A stretch of DNA of 64,000 nt from Centroberyx gerrardi (Eukaryota; Chordata; Actinopteri; Beryciformes; Berycidae): assembly GCF_048128805.1 (NCBI RefSeq), contig NC_136015.1:25178925-25242924 (forward strand), read 5' to 3'. Positions 44,561-57,909 of this stretch are shown one piece after another (the first letter of the stretch is position 1; each line of letters begins with the position of its first letter). The notes under the pieces were generated by a model. That model was not told the origin of the DNA, did not search any database, and saw only the letters and a program-made list of their open reading frames with translations. The translations under genes and the position numbers were made by a program.

Positions 44561-44965
44561 GGGATATTGCTTTAAATAGAGCTCCATATCAGTGCAGTGA
44601 GGTGTGACAGCAGTCAGCTGACAGAACAGCATGACTTACAGCGTCCTGCCAGATCTGAGTACATTTGCACTGTGGAATATGGTGATATAATCGCTCTGAA
44701 ATTAGTTTAAAAAAATCCCCCCTGGCTGTGATTCAAGCAGGTAGATGAATCTAGCTTTATTTCAGGATGGTTGACAGATGTTTGGCTCGGCTCCGGAGTT
44801 AAAAACACGTCGACTGAGTGTTTACTTCTGCTGTTCACAGAGAGCAAAACCTTCTGACTGGGTTTAAGTTTTACTAAACATCCCCAGTTTCTTAGCAGAG
44901 AACCCAACATGATGCCTGTGTTAGAGCAACGGACTTAAATAGATACGTACATACACACTAGGATT

Positions 44966-45310
44966 TGACTGATATAGGTTTTTAAAGGCGGATACCAATA
45001 CCGGTATTTTTGTAGTGAAGCTGCCAAATTGCCAATAGTCAATATTTCGTGCCTGTATTCAGTTATCTGTAATTTTTTTCATGTTCATGCCAGAAAATTA
45101 TAAATATTCAGTGTCTCCCCACTGAATTTTCTTCTCATCAGGCTGAAACAGCATTTAGAGCATCATGGGACACTAAAACTGAAACTGAACACAGACTGAT
45201 GAAATTCTTTTAGTGTCAGCAGCTCTTTGAGGCAGAGAGACACCACACCTGTTCAGTGGGATAGATTAGGCCTTTAAGTGAGGAATTAATTTACAAAAAA
45301 CATAGGAACC
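44966..45310 (+). mobile_element. second copy of the gap-edge repeat
   Basis: Same order of blocks as 43018-43316, continuing past GAATTAATTTACAAA into AAACATAGGAACC. Noncoding; family not named. Confidence 0.8.
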
Positions 45311-46159
45311 TTGACTCAGACCGGCAGATATTTAATAAAAATCCCTAAAATATATAGTACATATTTACATACATGTTCACATACATATGTATATACATAC
45401 ACGCAGTAGATACACACACTACCAGTCAACAGTCTGGACCCACCTGACTGAATGTTCTTGAAATGAGTTTCTTAGACAAATATAAATAGTGAAGTTGATC
45501 CTATGTTTGAATTTCTTTCCAAAGCCTTTGCCTTTCCATCAAGGCAAAGAATCTAAAATATAAAATAGTTTTGATTTAACACTTTTCTGGTCGCTGCATA
45601 ATTCCATTTGTGTTATTTCATAGTTTTGATGTCTTTACTATTATTCTAAAATGTGGAAAATAGTAAAAAATAAAGAAAAATGTGGCGTGTCCAAACTTTT
45701 GACTTGGTAGTGTAGGTAATAATAAGATACTGTGGTTATTTTTTAAAGTTTTTTTTCTCAGACATTACAGTAAACAAAGACCTTAAACAGACAAAAGCAT
45801 GATCATGGTGTGAACTGACCGCACAGTGAGTCAGCTGAGACACTTGAACCCAAACTGCCACCCTACATGGCCTGCTTTTCCTGGTAAACACGTCAGTCTG
45901 CTCTTTCATCAGGCAGAGGTGAGGTATTCATCTCTGAAATGAAAGCTGGGGATCCACCACGCTGGTCACACTTTTACTTTTCTTTCTTAGTAACACTTAA
46001 CACAGGACCGGGTCAGTTCTGAGTCACCGGGCCTTTCACTTTTAATTTTATTTCAGCTCATTCAGAAGCACATTCTTCAGTCTTGTTTTGGGGCCAAGTG
46101 CCTCTGAATGCCTGGCAGCACGTTCAAACAAACCTCTCAGCATGCTTTTATTACATTTC

Positions 46160-46215
46160 AACTCAACTTCAACTTTATTGTCCCCGAGGGGAAATTTGTC
46201 TTGCAGCCGGATAAA
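46160..46215. mobile_element. LINE-tail-like fragment
   Basis: CTTTATTGTCCCCGAGGGGA with AATTTGTCTTGCAGCC is wording shared by many fish LINE ends; a relative is at 29250. Confidence 0.45.
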
Positions 46216-46964
46216 ACATAGAACACACAGAGACATAGGCACATGGACTCAGATACAAAAAACATGATAAAATACATGAATACATCACGTGACAACAGGA
46301 AACCTAGAGTCTGTTTAGCCATCGCAAAAACCATCATCAGCCCCCAGTAGTTAAATGGGAAACTAATCATCAGCTGGATCCTCATGAGCATTTAACAGTT
46401 TGGTGGCCTGAGAAATAAAATAATTATTCAACCTGTTAGACCTGGCCTTTGGTAGTCTAAATCTCCGTCCGGAGGGTAGGAGCTCAAATTCTCCATACAG
46501 AGGATGAAGAGGACACTGTAAAATTTAGAAGTTAGCACTAAAAGCGAAAGTAGAGACTGACTCCTGATGAGAGGTTTCACTCTCTCCACTGATATTCCCC
46601 CTCCTCCCCCCCTACAGACGGACCAGACTCCACTCATCCATCTTACCAAGTCATTTAGTCTCATATTCAGCTTTCAAATCTTATTTTTCGTAAACCAACA
46701 GAAACATTCTGCCAGTGAGGTGAGATGACTCCATTTGTCTCCAATGCAGCTTCACTTGTTTTGGGAATTTTCTAGAAATGAGTGAGAAACCAGTCAGAAT
46801 AAGGCAGATCACTGCACTACTATCAAGAAAATGACACTTGATTCTACAAAATTCTTGAAACAAATGGATTTGCATCAGAAACAAAGTGAAATGATCAAAC
46901 CCTGTTGGCAGATTTTTTCACTTATTTTAAGAAAATAAAAATTTTAGGTAATGTAACTAATAAT

Positions 46965-47260
46965 TTTTGGCTGGACCGCAACAGCGGGGCCAGCCCTATA
47001 AACGCGAATGTCTGTCACTCACTCACTCACTCACTGACTGACTGACTGACTGACTGACTGACTGACTCACTGACTGACTGACTGACTGACTGACTGACTG
47101 ACTGACTCACTGACTGACTGACTGACTGACTGACTGACTGACTGACTGACTCACTCACTGACTGACTGACTGACTGACTGACTGACTGACTGACTGACTG
47201 ACTCACTGACTGACTGACTGACTGACTGAGTGGTGAAGTTACACCATTGGTCGGCCGTGG
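46965..47260. repeat. GACT minisatellite in a dispersed repeat
   Basis: GGACCGCAACAGCGGGGCC and TATAAACGCGAATGTCTGTC lead into about 50 GACT units with regular CACT interruptions (47015-47230). Gives Ser-Gln/Ser-Val spurious ORFs. Confidence 0.85.
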
Positions 47261-47296
47261 CACGTGGCACATCATAGGATATCAGAGCCAGAAATT

Positions 47297-47565
47297 TAAG
47301 TTTTGTTTTCTCTGCCATCGGCGCACCGAAACCTCCCGGGGGCACGGTGGCGGCCGGCGCCGATAGCTGGGCGCCGATTTGTTACCGGTGATCCGGCCGA
47401 GATTTCGGCAGGGGTCCCGACGCCGATGTGTACCATGGGCACCGATGGGTACCAGAGCGACCGGGGCTTGGATCAGGAGGATCATTGCGGGCCGTGGGCG
47501 CGGTGGAGAGGACAGCGGCGGAGAGAGGAGACGGGACGCGCCGGAACGGAGATCAGTCTGGATGT
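47297..47565. other. GC-rich segment of unknown origin
   Basis: About 270 nt with markedly higher GC and many CpG (CGGCCGGCGCCGATAGCTGG) than its AT-rich surroundings. No recognisable exon or TE. It may be the continuation of the repeat carrying the GACT array. Confidence 0.5.
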
Positions 47566-48372
47566 ATGGACTATTATTCTGTATAGTAACAGTCTACAGC
47601 GGAGTTACACCCATACACAGTCCAGCCATATACTAGGTTTTGACCTAGTCTTGTTTTTGCAGTGCAGACCGAGTCTGAGTCTGAGTCATGGAAAAGTTGG
47701 GGAATCCCTGATCTAAATCAACTGGAAATCATAGGATTGTTATTTCGTAAAGGAAAATTGTCCGTTTGGCAATTGCAAAGACCAAGATGTGGGTGGACAA
47801 AAAGGATGAGAAAGTTAAATAAACTGATGTGCCAATCTCTGGGTGCGTCAGTGGAAACACATTTTCACAGTGAGAATCACCATCTTGGTCTGGATCTGCC
47901 TCCCTGTGGGTGTAAATACCTCAGAAAACCCGGCAGCAAAGTCTCAGATGAGGAAATCCCTTATTACTTCTGTGCGTCACTATACGTACAGCCACTGGAT
48001 AAGATTTCTGTCTCCTAAACCAGATGGTCCATCAAATGTTTTCATGCCACGGATCTCCGCATACACACACATTAGGGCCTCGAACCCCCCATTTAATAAC
48101 ATTTTGGGGAACGTATGAGTTTTGTTGTTGATTTATTATTGTATAACTGTTGACACTGTATGTAGGGCCGTAATAGTGGTGAGAGCGAAACCTGATTAGA
48201 ATAGTCACTCTTATGCAAAAAAATAGGATGGGAATTAGTAGTTATGGTTACGGTTCAATTATCATGAATTAAAATTATTCTTCATTTTTCCAGAGACCCC
48301 AGAAACCCCTTCAAGGTCCCCTGGTGGGTCCCCGAATCCCGCTTTGATAAACCGTCAGAACGCCCCCAGATT

Positions 48373-48437
48373 TTAATTTACAGAGTGATTACAGATTTTA
48401 ATTTACAGAGTGATTACAGATTTTAATTTACAGAGTG
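48373..48437. repeat. 25-bp tandem repeat, 2.6 copies
   Basis: ACAGATTTTAATTTACAGAG units, short and nearly identical. Confidence 0.85.
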
Positions 48438-48641
48438 CTGCAGGATAAAAGCAACTAAACAAACATGTCAGTCGTCACAAAGGGAAGACTCATCACCGGC
48501 TCCATTAGGGCCGACTCAGAAAATTCAGAAGCCATATTAGACTCCCGGCAAACTAATTAACAAACCTGATGTTGCATAATGAGCACCACAATAAGTCACA
48601 AGTTCATTGGAAGTTTATAAGAATGAATTGTCTGTTGGGTC

Positions 48642-49680
48642 TTAAAGGAATATCAAATCAAAAATCGAAAATCAAATTTTTGAGAGATTGTCTTTTAAAT
48701 GATGAGAACACGGACACCAAAATCATCCATGTGTCCCCGGTAGATCGTTAGCTCCGGTGCGCCATGCTAATGTTTTAGCATACACTATGTTGAGTGATAG
48801 TAGGCTCCATGCTAACGCTTTAGCATACACTATGTTGAGTGATAGTAGGCTCCATGCTAACGCTTTAGCATACACTATGTTGAGTGCCAGTAGGCTCCAT
48901 GCTAACGCTTTAGCATACACGATGTTGAGTGCCAGTAGGCTCCATGCTAACGCTTTAGCATACACTATGTTGAGTGACAGTAGGCTCCATGCTAACACTT
49001 TAGCATACACTATTTTGAGTGCCAGTAGGCTCCATGCTAACGTTTTAGCATTCACTATTTTGAGTGATAGTAGGTGACTAGCATTATCTCAAAAGTGAGA
49101 AAATGAGAACTTGTAGCTGCTCTAAAGCTAAATGCTAAGTCATTTTAAATAATATGCAGCTACGTCTAGCAGTTTTGTGTAGCAGCTTGGTAAAAATTAC
49201 ACAAAATATGATGTAAAAATAACATATTGTTTTGAATGACCAGGACTACTTTCCCTGTTTCCATAGCAAGTGAAGGTGGTGGGTGATACGAGACTGTGTA
49301 CAGCTAAAAATTATTTTGCAGTGACTAAACACATATTTGCTCACCTGAAATAGTCCCAAAAATAAACCTGGCTTCATCAGCTATATTGAGTTAATGATGC
49401 TTCATTTTTTAAAATGAATGAATCTACAGGCCATATTATTAAAACCACTGACAACTTTTTATTACTAAAAGTACTAAAAAATACTATTCTTACTTTGGAT
49501 AATACTATACTATGTCCTACTGTCACTCAGCACTGTGTATGCTAAAGTGTTAGCATGGAGCGCCAGAGATGATGTACGACGATCTACCGGGGACACATGG
49601 ATGGTTTTGGTGTCTGTGTTCTCATCATGGGAAAGTTGGCGAACGGGACGATCTCCCAAAAACTTGGTGTATTCCTTTAA
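48642..49680. mobile_element. TTAA-flanked MITE with expanded left arm
   Basis: Left end TTAAAGGAATATCAAATC and right end TTGGTGTATTCCTTTAA are inverted. Inner arms share GATGAGAACACGGACACCAA and CCATGTGTCCCCGGTAGATC. The left arm contains a 45-bp tandem array. Partial relatives at 8260-8700 and 29140-29340. Confidence 0.85.
48760..49074. repeat. 45-bp minisatellite, 7 copies
   Basis: Seven 45-bp units of type CTCCATGCTAACGCTTTAGC ... GAGTGATAGTAGG, differing at a few sites. Each unit holds a TGCTAA..TTAGCA palindrome. As 45 is a multiple of 3, both strands stay open for over 100 codons. Confidence 0.95.
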
Positions 49681-50048
49681 ATTAAAATACAGGGTTAGGG
49701 TAGGGTCAGGAAGTCGAGGTGTCACTTGTCGTCATGTGAGACTGTTACAGTTTTTCCATACTGCACACATACTAGGCCTACTATGGATAATAGTGCAGTA
49801 TTAGCGCACTTTGATTTTCCACTGGAATACCGACCAGTCATTTATATCAGCTGTAAGTCACCAGTGTAATGACAACTTTCCAGTCAGCACCCCTGGGTGC
49901 CTTTTTAGCCTTTGCTTTACTTATTAGCATGCTTCTCATGTAGCTGAACTGCACGAAACATAACAGAAAAACACATCACACTGTGCTAATAGGGGGCTAG
50001 TGTGGGACACATGCAGTGGAGATCATATGTCTGGTGCAAAGGGCAGCA

Positions 50049-50087
<39 letters not shown>

Positions 50088-50327
50088 GACTCAGCAGATG
50101 ATTCTCAGCAGTGACATTTACTATGATCCTTTTTTATGTGTTTGTGTACATCTTGGTTCCTCCTGTCTTACAAAACGCTTCCCTCGCCTCCCTCTGTCGG
50201 GTCAAACCGATTCAGACAAGAGAGCTGCACAGAGCCACAAAGGGCACAGAGATAAAAATAAGGCTAAACAAACATATTAAAACAGGAAGCCAGAGCTTGT
50301 ATGTCTGTCTAGTGTCTGCCTGTCTCT

Positions 50328-50378
<51 letters not shown>

Positions 50379-50499
50379 TGCGTGGAATCATTAAAAAAGG
50401 GATCTAGAACTTGGAACAATATGAATAGTTTTAAATGCCAGCTCCAGTGAAACGAGCAGCTGATGTTTTGAGAACAGATTTTATTGTGTGTGAGTTACG

Positions 50500-50765
50500 A
50501 GGCCCTGAGGAGAAACAGCTTGCAATGGAATAGAATAGAATAGAATCGAGTAGAAGAGAAGAGAACAGAATAATGCCATGCAACAAACAGCACTGTTCCA
50601 AATGAGACCATACTAGAACAGAATAGAATAGAATAGAATAGAATAGAATAGAATCGAGTAGAAGAGAGTAGAAGAGAAGAGAACAGAATAATGCCATGCA
50701 ACAAACAGCACTGTTCCAAATGAGACCATACTAGAACAGAATAGAATAGAATAGAATAGAGTAAT
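50500..50765. repeat. tandem duplication with GAATA pentamers
   Basis: A block containing AATAATGCCATGCAACAAAC, AGCACTGTTCCAAATGAGAC and flanking AGAAT/GAATA runs occurs twice, about 122 nt apart. CA and GT runs lie upstream at 50053-50085 and 50331-50376. Confidence 0.9.
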
Positions 50766-51831
50766 ACTGCACATGCAGTGCCTTTAAGGGGCTGATGTTG
50801 CTGTTCAGTCAACTGTAGATCTTATTAAGCTTTCTGATGATGACTTCATTTCTTCCCGTGGTGAAAATATAAAAGCACTATTCACATAGGATTAATATCC
50901 AGTGATTGGTAATAATTGCAGAGATCATTGGTGATTTTATTCCCATGGAATATGTAAATTAAATTCCAGCACAAATTACCTCTCCTGATACTAATCCCTT
51001 TGCAAACTGAACTCCAGGCAGTTTCAGAAGGAATTTGTTTTTGGTGCAAAATCTCTTCTTCTTTGTCTTCTTCGTGATTTATGTTTTCCTCCAGCCATGA
51101 AAACTGGAGGCAGCAGTGGAATCTCTAGAGGAAGGTTTCCATGCATTTTGGGCGCAAACTTCTTTTCTAAAAAGTTTGCTTTGCTGATTCAGGAACTGCT
51201 AAAATGTATTTGACCATATGCAGCTGTATCCGGGGCGGCGGTGTTTTCAGTGAATTTCATTGTCCCGTGTAAATACATTTAAGAAAATGCAGACATAGTG
51301 GGAGGTGACTCAGTAATTACACGAGGTTCGTCACAGCAGTCTCATGTGAACAGGACTAAAGACGGGAATCTACTGGGTGTCGCCATTACAAAACACCCAG
51401 CGGTACAGCAGGCTCGACCGCATGCCACGGCTTCATCATGTCGTGTTCGCCTCAGTGCCATGCTCGCTCTGCTGCTCATATCTCCAGTTATTCCACCTAG
51501 TGACTCAGCAGTGTCGTCATAATATTCTTTAAATACTCACTGTCCACATCCAGTCACAGATTTAAATATAGCTCCACGTCATGCTCGCTCTGTCACTCAT
51601 ATTTCCTGTTATTCTCTGCTATGTGCCAGCTAGTGACAATGTAATCAGCAATGTAGTCAGAATATTCTTTAAATCCAATATAATCATAATTATATTCAGT
51701 TTTATTGGCCTGATAAGTTTGCACATACAAGGAATTCGACGTGCTGGCTCGCTCACATAGGTCAAGTTAAACAATTAAACATAAAAATTACAAAAGTGGT
51801 ATGTAAAAAAACTGAAAGTAGATGTTTAGGG

Positions 51832-52118
51832 CAGCGGTTCTCAGACTTTTTGGCTTGCGACCCCTTAAACTGAAGCGATGGCTACTAACGATTTTCCCTT
51901 TTCAGTTTGTTTAATTTGATTCATTATCAGAGGAGGACGAGAGCCTGAAAACTTGTCAGTATTTCAAGTATAGCGAGAAAGAGAAAAAAATAGACATATG
52001 ATAATTAATTTGTATAGTAGAAATATGTAATTTTCCTTTCCCATAAATCATCTTGCGACCCCCCAAAATGATCTCACATCCCCCTGTGAGGTCCCGAACC
52101 CCTGGTTGAGAACCACTG
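51832..52118. mobile_element. hAT MITE with perfect 8-bp duplication
   Basis: Ends CAGCGGTTCTCAGAC and GGTTGAGAACCACTG, flanked on both sides by GTTTAGGG. The ends resemble the MITEs at 14270 and 33792, but the interior differs. Confidence 0.88.
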
Positions 52119-52925
52119 GTTTAGGGAATGGTCCCTAGTAGAAGTAGTGTATAAAAGAAAGTACGCCAGTATAAGCAGTATTTAAAAAAAGAGGAGAAGT
52201 ATACACAAAAATAAAAATTTACATGCTTCTCTGTTGGAACCAGACTGACTGAAGCTTTGGAAGTCTGTAACAGAAATGAAAGAGAATAGACAGAAATAAA
52301 TACAGATCTAGATGTGTCACAGTGAACAGACATATGGTATCGGGGGCATCTTTCATCATGCGGTCTGGGTCATTATTACAGCAGGGAAAAAGCCACTCTC
52401 TTACATTCTCCCAGATGGATTCAGCAGCTTGTACAGTGATAGTGAAACCTTCCTCCAGGTCTCAACATTTGCCATAAAGCAGCTGAAGCAGAAGTGCAGG
52501 CCGAAGCCTTCCTGTGGATTGCTAGCGGATAAGTGGCTAATTCCTTTGACCGCAAAGTAGCATGTCTTCTGCAACTAAACAAAGGAAAAAAATACACATA
52601 CACTAAAACAAAAAAGAGTAAATAAATATATAAAAGCTATAGTAAAGTCAAGCAGCAATATAAAACACTTTCAAGTTGACTGTACATTCTCAACTTCAAG
52701 AAATTCTAATAAAGGATTCCATATTTTTTGTTAAGTCCTTTGCTGCCTTTCCTCTGGCTGTCAGTCTCTCTAATGCAAGACAAGATGTCATCTCTTTTAC
52801 CCATATACAGATACCATCCACCTTCACCTGTTCAGATGCAGGTTGGGACTTTGCTAGTCTGAGTCTGAGTTCAGCCTCATGACAGGAACTGAAGACATTT
52901 TTTCACTGGAGCTGTGAAGCTGCAG

Positions 52926-52945
52926 CTAGCTAGCTAGCTAGCTAC
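52926..52945. repeat. AGCT tetranucleotide run
   Basis: Five AGCT-type units, self-complementary. Short. Confidence 0.8.
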
Positions 52946-54884
52946 CGTAGCTTGTGCCGCAATCCATTGGAAGTGGGAAGTCGATAGTTCTCAGTTGATA
53001 TTACCGACTTCCGATCTAAATACGTTCCAGCGTGTCTGCTTGGGAAAACATGGACGCAACACTCTTTGCCCACTACGTTAGCATTAGCGTTAACGTTAGC
53101 TATCTATTTCTCTACTCTAGTAACGTCAGTAGGCTAGTTCATACTAGCAAACAGTAGGAATGCAGCATCGTTCCCTTTACAGCAGATGGAACGTCCCAGC
53201 TAGCTAAAAGCCTGCTGGGTAGTGCAGTTCAGTAACTAATTTTGTGGTTCATATAAATAATACGGAATGGATTTTTGTGAAATTAAGCCAAGCGAGATGT
53301 GTTGATGCTTCCTACAACAGAATCAAAGCCATATGCTTTTTAGATCGCTGATTTGAAGAAACCTCCCATACACTGTCAGAGGGGGAAGACAGAAATTACG
53401 TCAATATTCCCTCCAGAATATTGATTCTGGAGGGAAAACTGCTGGTACACTTTAGTTGCTGGTTAGTTAATCTGCTCCACCAGCCGCTCTGTCAGGAAAC
53501 CAGAGTCTTTTCTGTTCTAAAGAGCAGTTTGCTTGATAGTGATAGTGGCTGGTGTATTCTGAAATCCACCAGTTTCTGTATCTGATGGATGGAAAAGTTG
53601 ATTTCCTGGCCAGGCTGCTATCTTATCTCGCCTGCGTTGGCGTTGAATTTATCTCTGCTGGGAACCGCTCTTTTTAAACTTTGCTGTCAAAAACCATGAG
53701 CTTTTTCTCTGGAATCATGTGGGGATCCATTTAATCCTTGCGTGAATCAACAAAACACACTTCTACGGAGCAAGTGCAGCTGAATAACACTGTTATGTTT
53801 TTTTTCCGAACTTGAGTTTTTCACATGATCTTTGAAGGTTACTTTTGTTAATTTTTTTTAGACAAAAGATCCTTTTGGGGTTAAATATTTAAAAAGATAG
53901 AAAGCACACAACTGTTCTGCCAGATGGGACGTCAAACCTTTGATGCTCAGTATCTCAGAATTGAACTCTGTCTCACTTACTGCACTCAGATAACCTTCAC
54001 GCTCACAAAATGACATAATTTAGTCAGCGTGTCTGAGTCAGCATTTACATGGAAGACATCCAGAAACATGACATTATGTTGAAACAAAATCAGATTTGAC
54101 ATCTTTTGTTATTGTTACTCTTCCCATAACTGTCAAGTCATATTTGTGTGGGATTTGAGGTACGTCCTAGAATAGATATGCACAGTCATCGATAATCGTC
54201 AGACGTAGTTTTGATTGGTATCTGCAATGTTATTACTGAAACTAAAATAGCACGTTATTGCACAACTCATTACAACATGACTTCTCTCCCATGACTTCAC
54301 GGGAGAGAAGAGGTGTGAATCTCCCACAGAGGTTAAATGACGGGGAATTCCCCACTAATCCCCACAATATTTTTGTCATTAATCTTTTCAGAACAATTAA
54401 ACAGCTCCATACTACAAGCATCACTCTGATCAATCTCAAATCAGTGAAACCAAAGCAAGATAATAATAAGATAAGAAAGATAATCTTAATACTCAGTTGA
54501 ACAACTGCATTAAGAATAAACTTTTATCTTTAATTCATAGTATTCTGTTACATCACAACACGGCCATCTTGGTAGGAAAATAACAGGTGATTGTAATAAA
54601 TTAACAGGTGGATGTGATGGTGGATAACGCCTGTTTACAGCACATACACTTCTTACGACAAATGGCAGACATGGAGCGGAGGAGGAGAAAATAAATAAAT
54701 AGGTTAAATGAATTGGGATTTGATCGGGTGTCATGTTTAGTTCCTACTTTTAGCCTCGATCGGGTCCGATTCCAATCTTTGATATCGACTCGGCGCGTCT
54801 CTGAGTAACACGTTACCACTCGACACACTGGCCTAGTCGTCGTCACACATACTGACGCAGACCTGAAGATGATCTGGGTGGAAA

Positions 54885-54917
<33 letters not shown>

Positions 54918-54945
54918 GGTGTGTGTGGATGTGAGGTTGTATCTG
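54885..54945. repeat. GT microsatellite
   Basis: GT run with a TATG interruption. Confidence 0.85.
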
Positions 54946-57291
54946 AGGTTAAAAAAGAAGTAGGTCACAGACTCACAGTGTCACCACTCAAAAGCACATG
55001 TTTTGATTACTGCACCTCTTTCCATTGTTAAGCAAACATCATGGAACAGGTTTGTACGTGTGTATGTGGGTGTTTGTACTTTCTTAAAAAATATGTTTGG
55101 CACCCAGACTGTTTCTTGGTGTACAGGACATTTTGTTTGAGCCACTTGATGTAAGCAGTTTTTTAGAAGGAAGTCTGTGTTTAATTTCCTTATCCTGTCC
55201 TGGATCACATAGTCCTCCTTGATCATTTGTTTTAACCAGCTTGGAAAATAAAAAAATTAAAAAATGGGGATTACCACATCGGGACTATCCTGATCATGTC
55301 ATCGATGTTTTCACTCACAGAAAAATATAGTAAATTGATTTTCAAATGCTTTCCTGTGATTGTCTGAATTTTCGAGCACCTATTGTATTGTCCTATGTGG
55401 CAAACCCCATCTAGCATTAATGAATTGGGATAAAATAAACCTTAAAAAGTATTTTCAGAATGCTACTATTTGCTCCAAGCCTGTTTCTAGGTCTGTTATA
55501 TAACAATAATGAACTAGATGGCACTCAGTAGAGCACATACCTCCACCAAAGCTATGCAGTTGTCAAGATATGCCAGTTCCACATGTCAGATTTTCACCAA
55601 AAGTTAATAATTTCTTCCATGCCCCATTACCAACTTGTTTCACATCAGGAGATGCACATATTTTCGTGATTAGACCTGAGATGGGACATGAGATCTGCCT
55701 GTAAATTGGATGTCAGAGGAAGGGGATGGGTGGGTTGGACCGGTGCAATCACTGGAGTCTAATGAGCCCCACCCTGGCCATTCTTATAACGTAATTTATC
55801 TTTCTTTTCATTTAGTTTATTGAACCATCCAATACGGGTGGATTAATTACTGAATGCAATACCAGACTGCCCATTTCCCTTTTGCCAGTAATAACCCAAC
55901 CCCAGGAAGTCAGTATCACGTAAAAAAGCCTGAAACAACACTGTCATCCTGGGATCCTGCGTCTGAGATGAACGTCATCAGCCGTGCCGCCAAGCTATCG
56001 GACACTCAATTCCTTTTTTACTGTGCCTTAAAACAATTTGTACTTTACGATTTCTATTTCAAAACACTACGGACCCACTTACTGTAAAGTGAAGGTTCAG
56101 AACGTTCCCTCCTATTGATCACTAACCACGGATTTTTAGAAGTTTATAATATTGATCACTAACCGAGCCCCCGTCTCAGGACACTGAAAAACATTTAAAC
56201 ACCACAGAGTTTTTGTTTTGGAAAAGTTTCCTGCTGATGAAATCCTACACATTCTAGAAGCGAAAAAAATAAAATAAAATAAAATAAACTTCATATAAAA
56301 AAGTGTGTGGGTGGGAGTTTTTCTGGAATTTTTCCCATATCAGCAGAATTACCCAACGTGTAACCTTTCCCCTATCTCCCAGCATTGAAGCTCCCTTATT
56401 GGCTGATTGTCTGTCAATTCATATCACCTTGACATTTGACCTTGGAATACCAAAGAGATATTTACTGTATGTCTTCAAACATACAAAGACTATCTGGTGA
56501 CAATGCCTCGGTATCATCTTTTTAAATTTAGTTTTAAAAGATTCAGTGATTCAGCACAATCTAGAGCTCCTTGAGAATTTGTCTATGGTTTTTGTTATTG
56601 TTTTATCTGAGTTGTTTGTCATTGGTGTCTGACTGTTCTGGGCACAGCCACTTATCTTTTTGCAAGGCATTTCCTCTTTGTCTAACTACTGTGTGTCATA
56701 CTGGTAAGATGCTGTTGTCAGTGTGCCTGGTACATCAAGATAAAATGTGCCAGTTGGTGGACATGTTTAGTGCCTGATAGCAGCATGACTGGAGACATTT
56801 TTAGCATTTTTTAGTGCCTTACATGTCACAGATATTGTAAAGACAGATGTTTGTCACTGTCTCGCCAAAGGGAAAAGCTCAGATATCCTCTTTGGGTTCA
56901 GCTTTGGCTTTCTGAGAGCCTTACTGTGTGTTCAACAGCATGAATAACTTGAAACGGAAGCCTCTGGGCAGCTGCCCAAAGAAGACACTGGAGCACACGG
57001 ATAGGTTGAGTTTCGTTTATTTTAGTTCTTGCACCAAATAAATACAATTTTTAACTTGCTTCAGTGCCTTCTTTGTGTAGCTGTCCAGAAACTTTGTGTC
57101 ACAGTTGCATCATTTCCGCGTTCATCGGTGTGGAAAAGTTGGATGCAGCTGAACTTTTGGGTGACATTGCCATCAGCATCCAATCCTGTACTTCAGTATG
57201 TGGTTACTAGCAGTGTGAACACAGTTAGGTAATAGTAAGTTTCCAATGGGTTGGGTTTCATGCGGTTATGGGGGCTTTCAGGGTTCCACGG

Positions 57292-57656
57292 TAGGGCTGA
57301 ACAATTAATCGAAATTTTATCGAAATCGCAATATGGCCTACTGCAATTTTCAAATCGCAGGAGGCGCAATATTTGTTAAAGGTGAAATGTGTCAAAATAC
57401 CATTTTAAATTAAATGTTGTCGTGCTGCAGAGATGTCCTGGCCTACACATCATATTCTACAGACTTAAGAAAACATCTTTGTTTGGTACAGATCCCCGCA
57501 AAAATCACTCCATAATCATTTTAATACGTTTTTCAATGAAAATGAGAATAATGATGTAAAAATGATCATTCCCTCTAATATCGCAAATCATATCGCAATT
57601 GCAATATCAGTCAAAATAATCGCAATTAGATATTTTTTCAAAATCGTTCGGCCGTA
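57292..57656. mobile_element. hAT MITE, perfect target duplication
   Basis: TAGGGCTGAACAATTAATCG ... AAAATCGTTCGGCCGTA, flanked both sides by TTCCACGG. The interior has inverted AATCGCAATAT words. 365 bp. Confidence 0.88.
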
Positions 57657-57909
57657 TTCCACGGGCATGGAAAATCCTTGAAAGTTTGTTGATTTGAGAA
57701 AAATTAAACAAGGCCTGTAGTTTTGTTTGAAAATGGATGGCCTTGAAATTCCTTGATATTTTATTGATTTATAGCACCCAAATTCATCAATATGCCTCAG
57801 CTCTTTCTTAACTTGACAAGATCAGTAGCAAAAAGGTGACCAATGTCATGTCTTCAACTAAAACTTGCCAATTTTGAGTCCTTGAATTCCACCAATCAAG
57901 ACTTTGAAG

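Noticed and set aside
46600..46660. Acceptor-like CCCCCCTACAG followed by open sequence, as a candidate missing enpp2 exon
   Set aside because: The translation does not resemble the RVW-YFQR or calcium-loop blocks in any frame.
47027..47345. Ser-Gln-Ser-Val repeat ORFs
   Set aside because: Generated by the GACT minisatellite.
47662..48018. 118-codon ORF
   Set aside because: No recognised domain, no splice or composition support; could be old repeat sequence.
48723..49077. ORFs of 106 and 110 codons on both strands
   Set aside because: Both come from the same 45-bp minisatellite; open only because the unit length is a multiple of 3.
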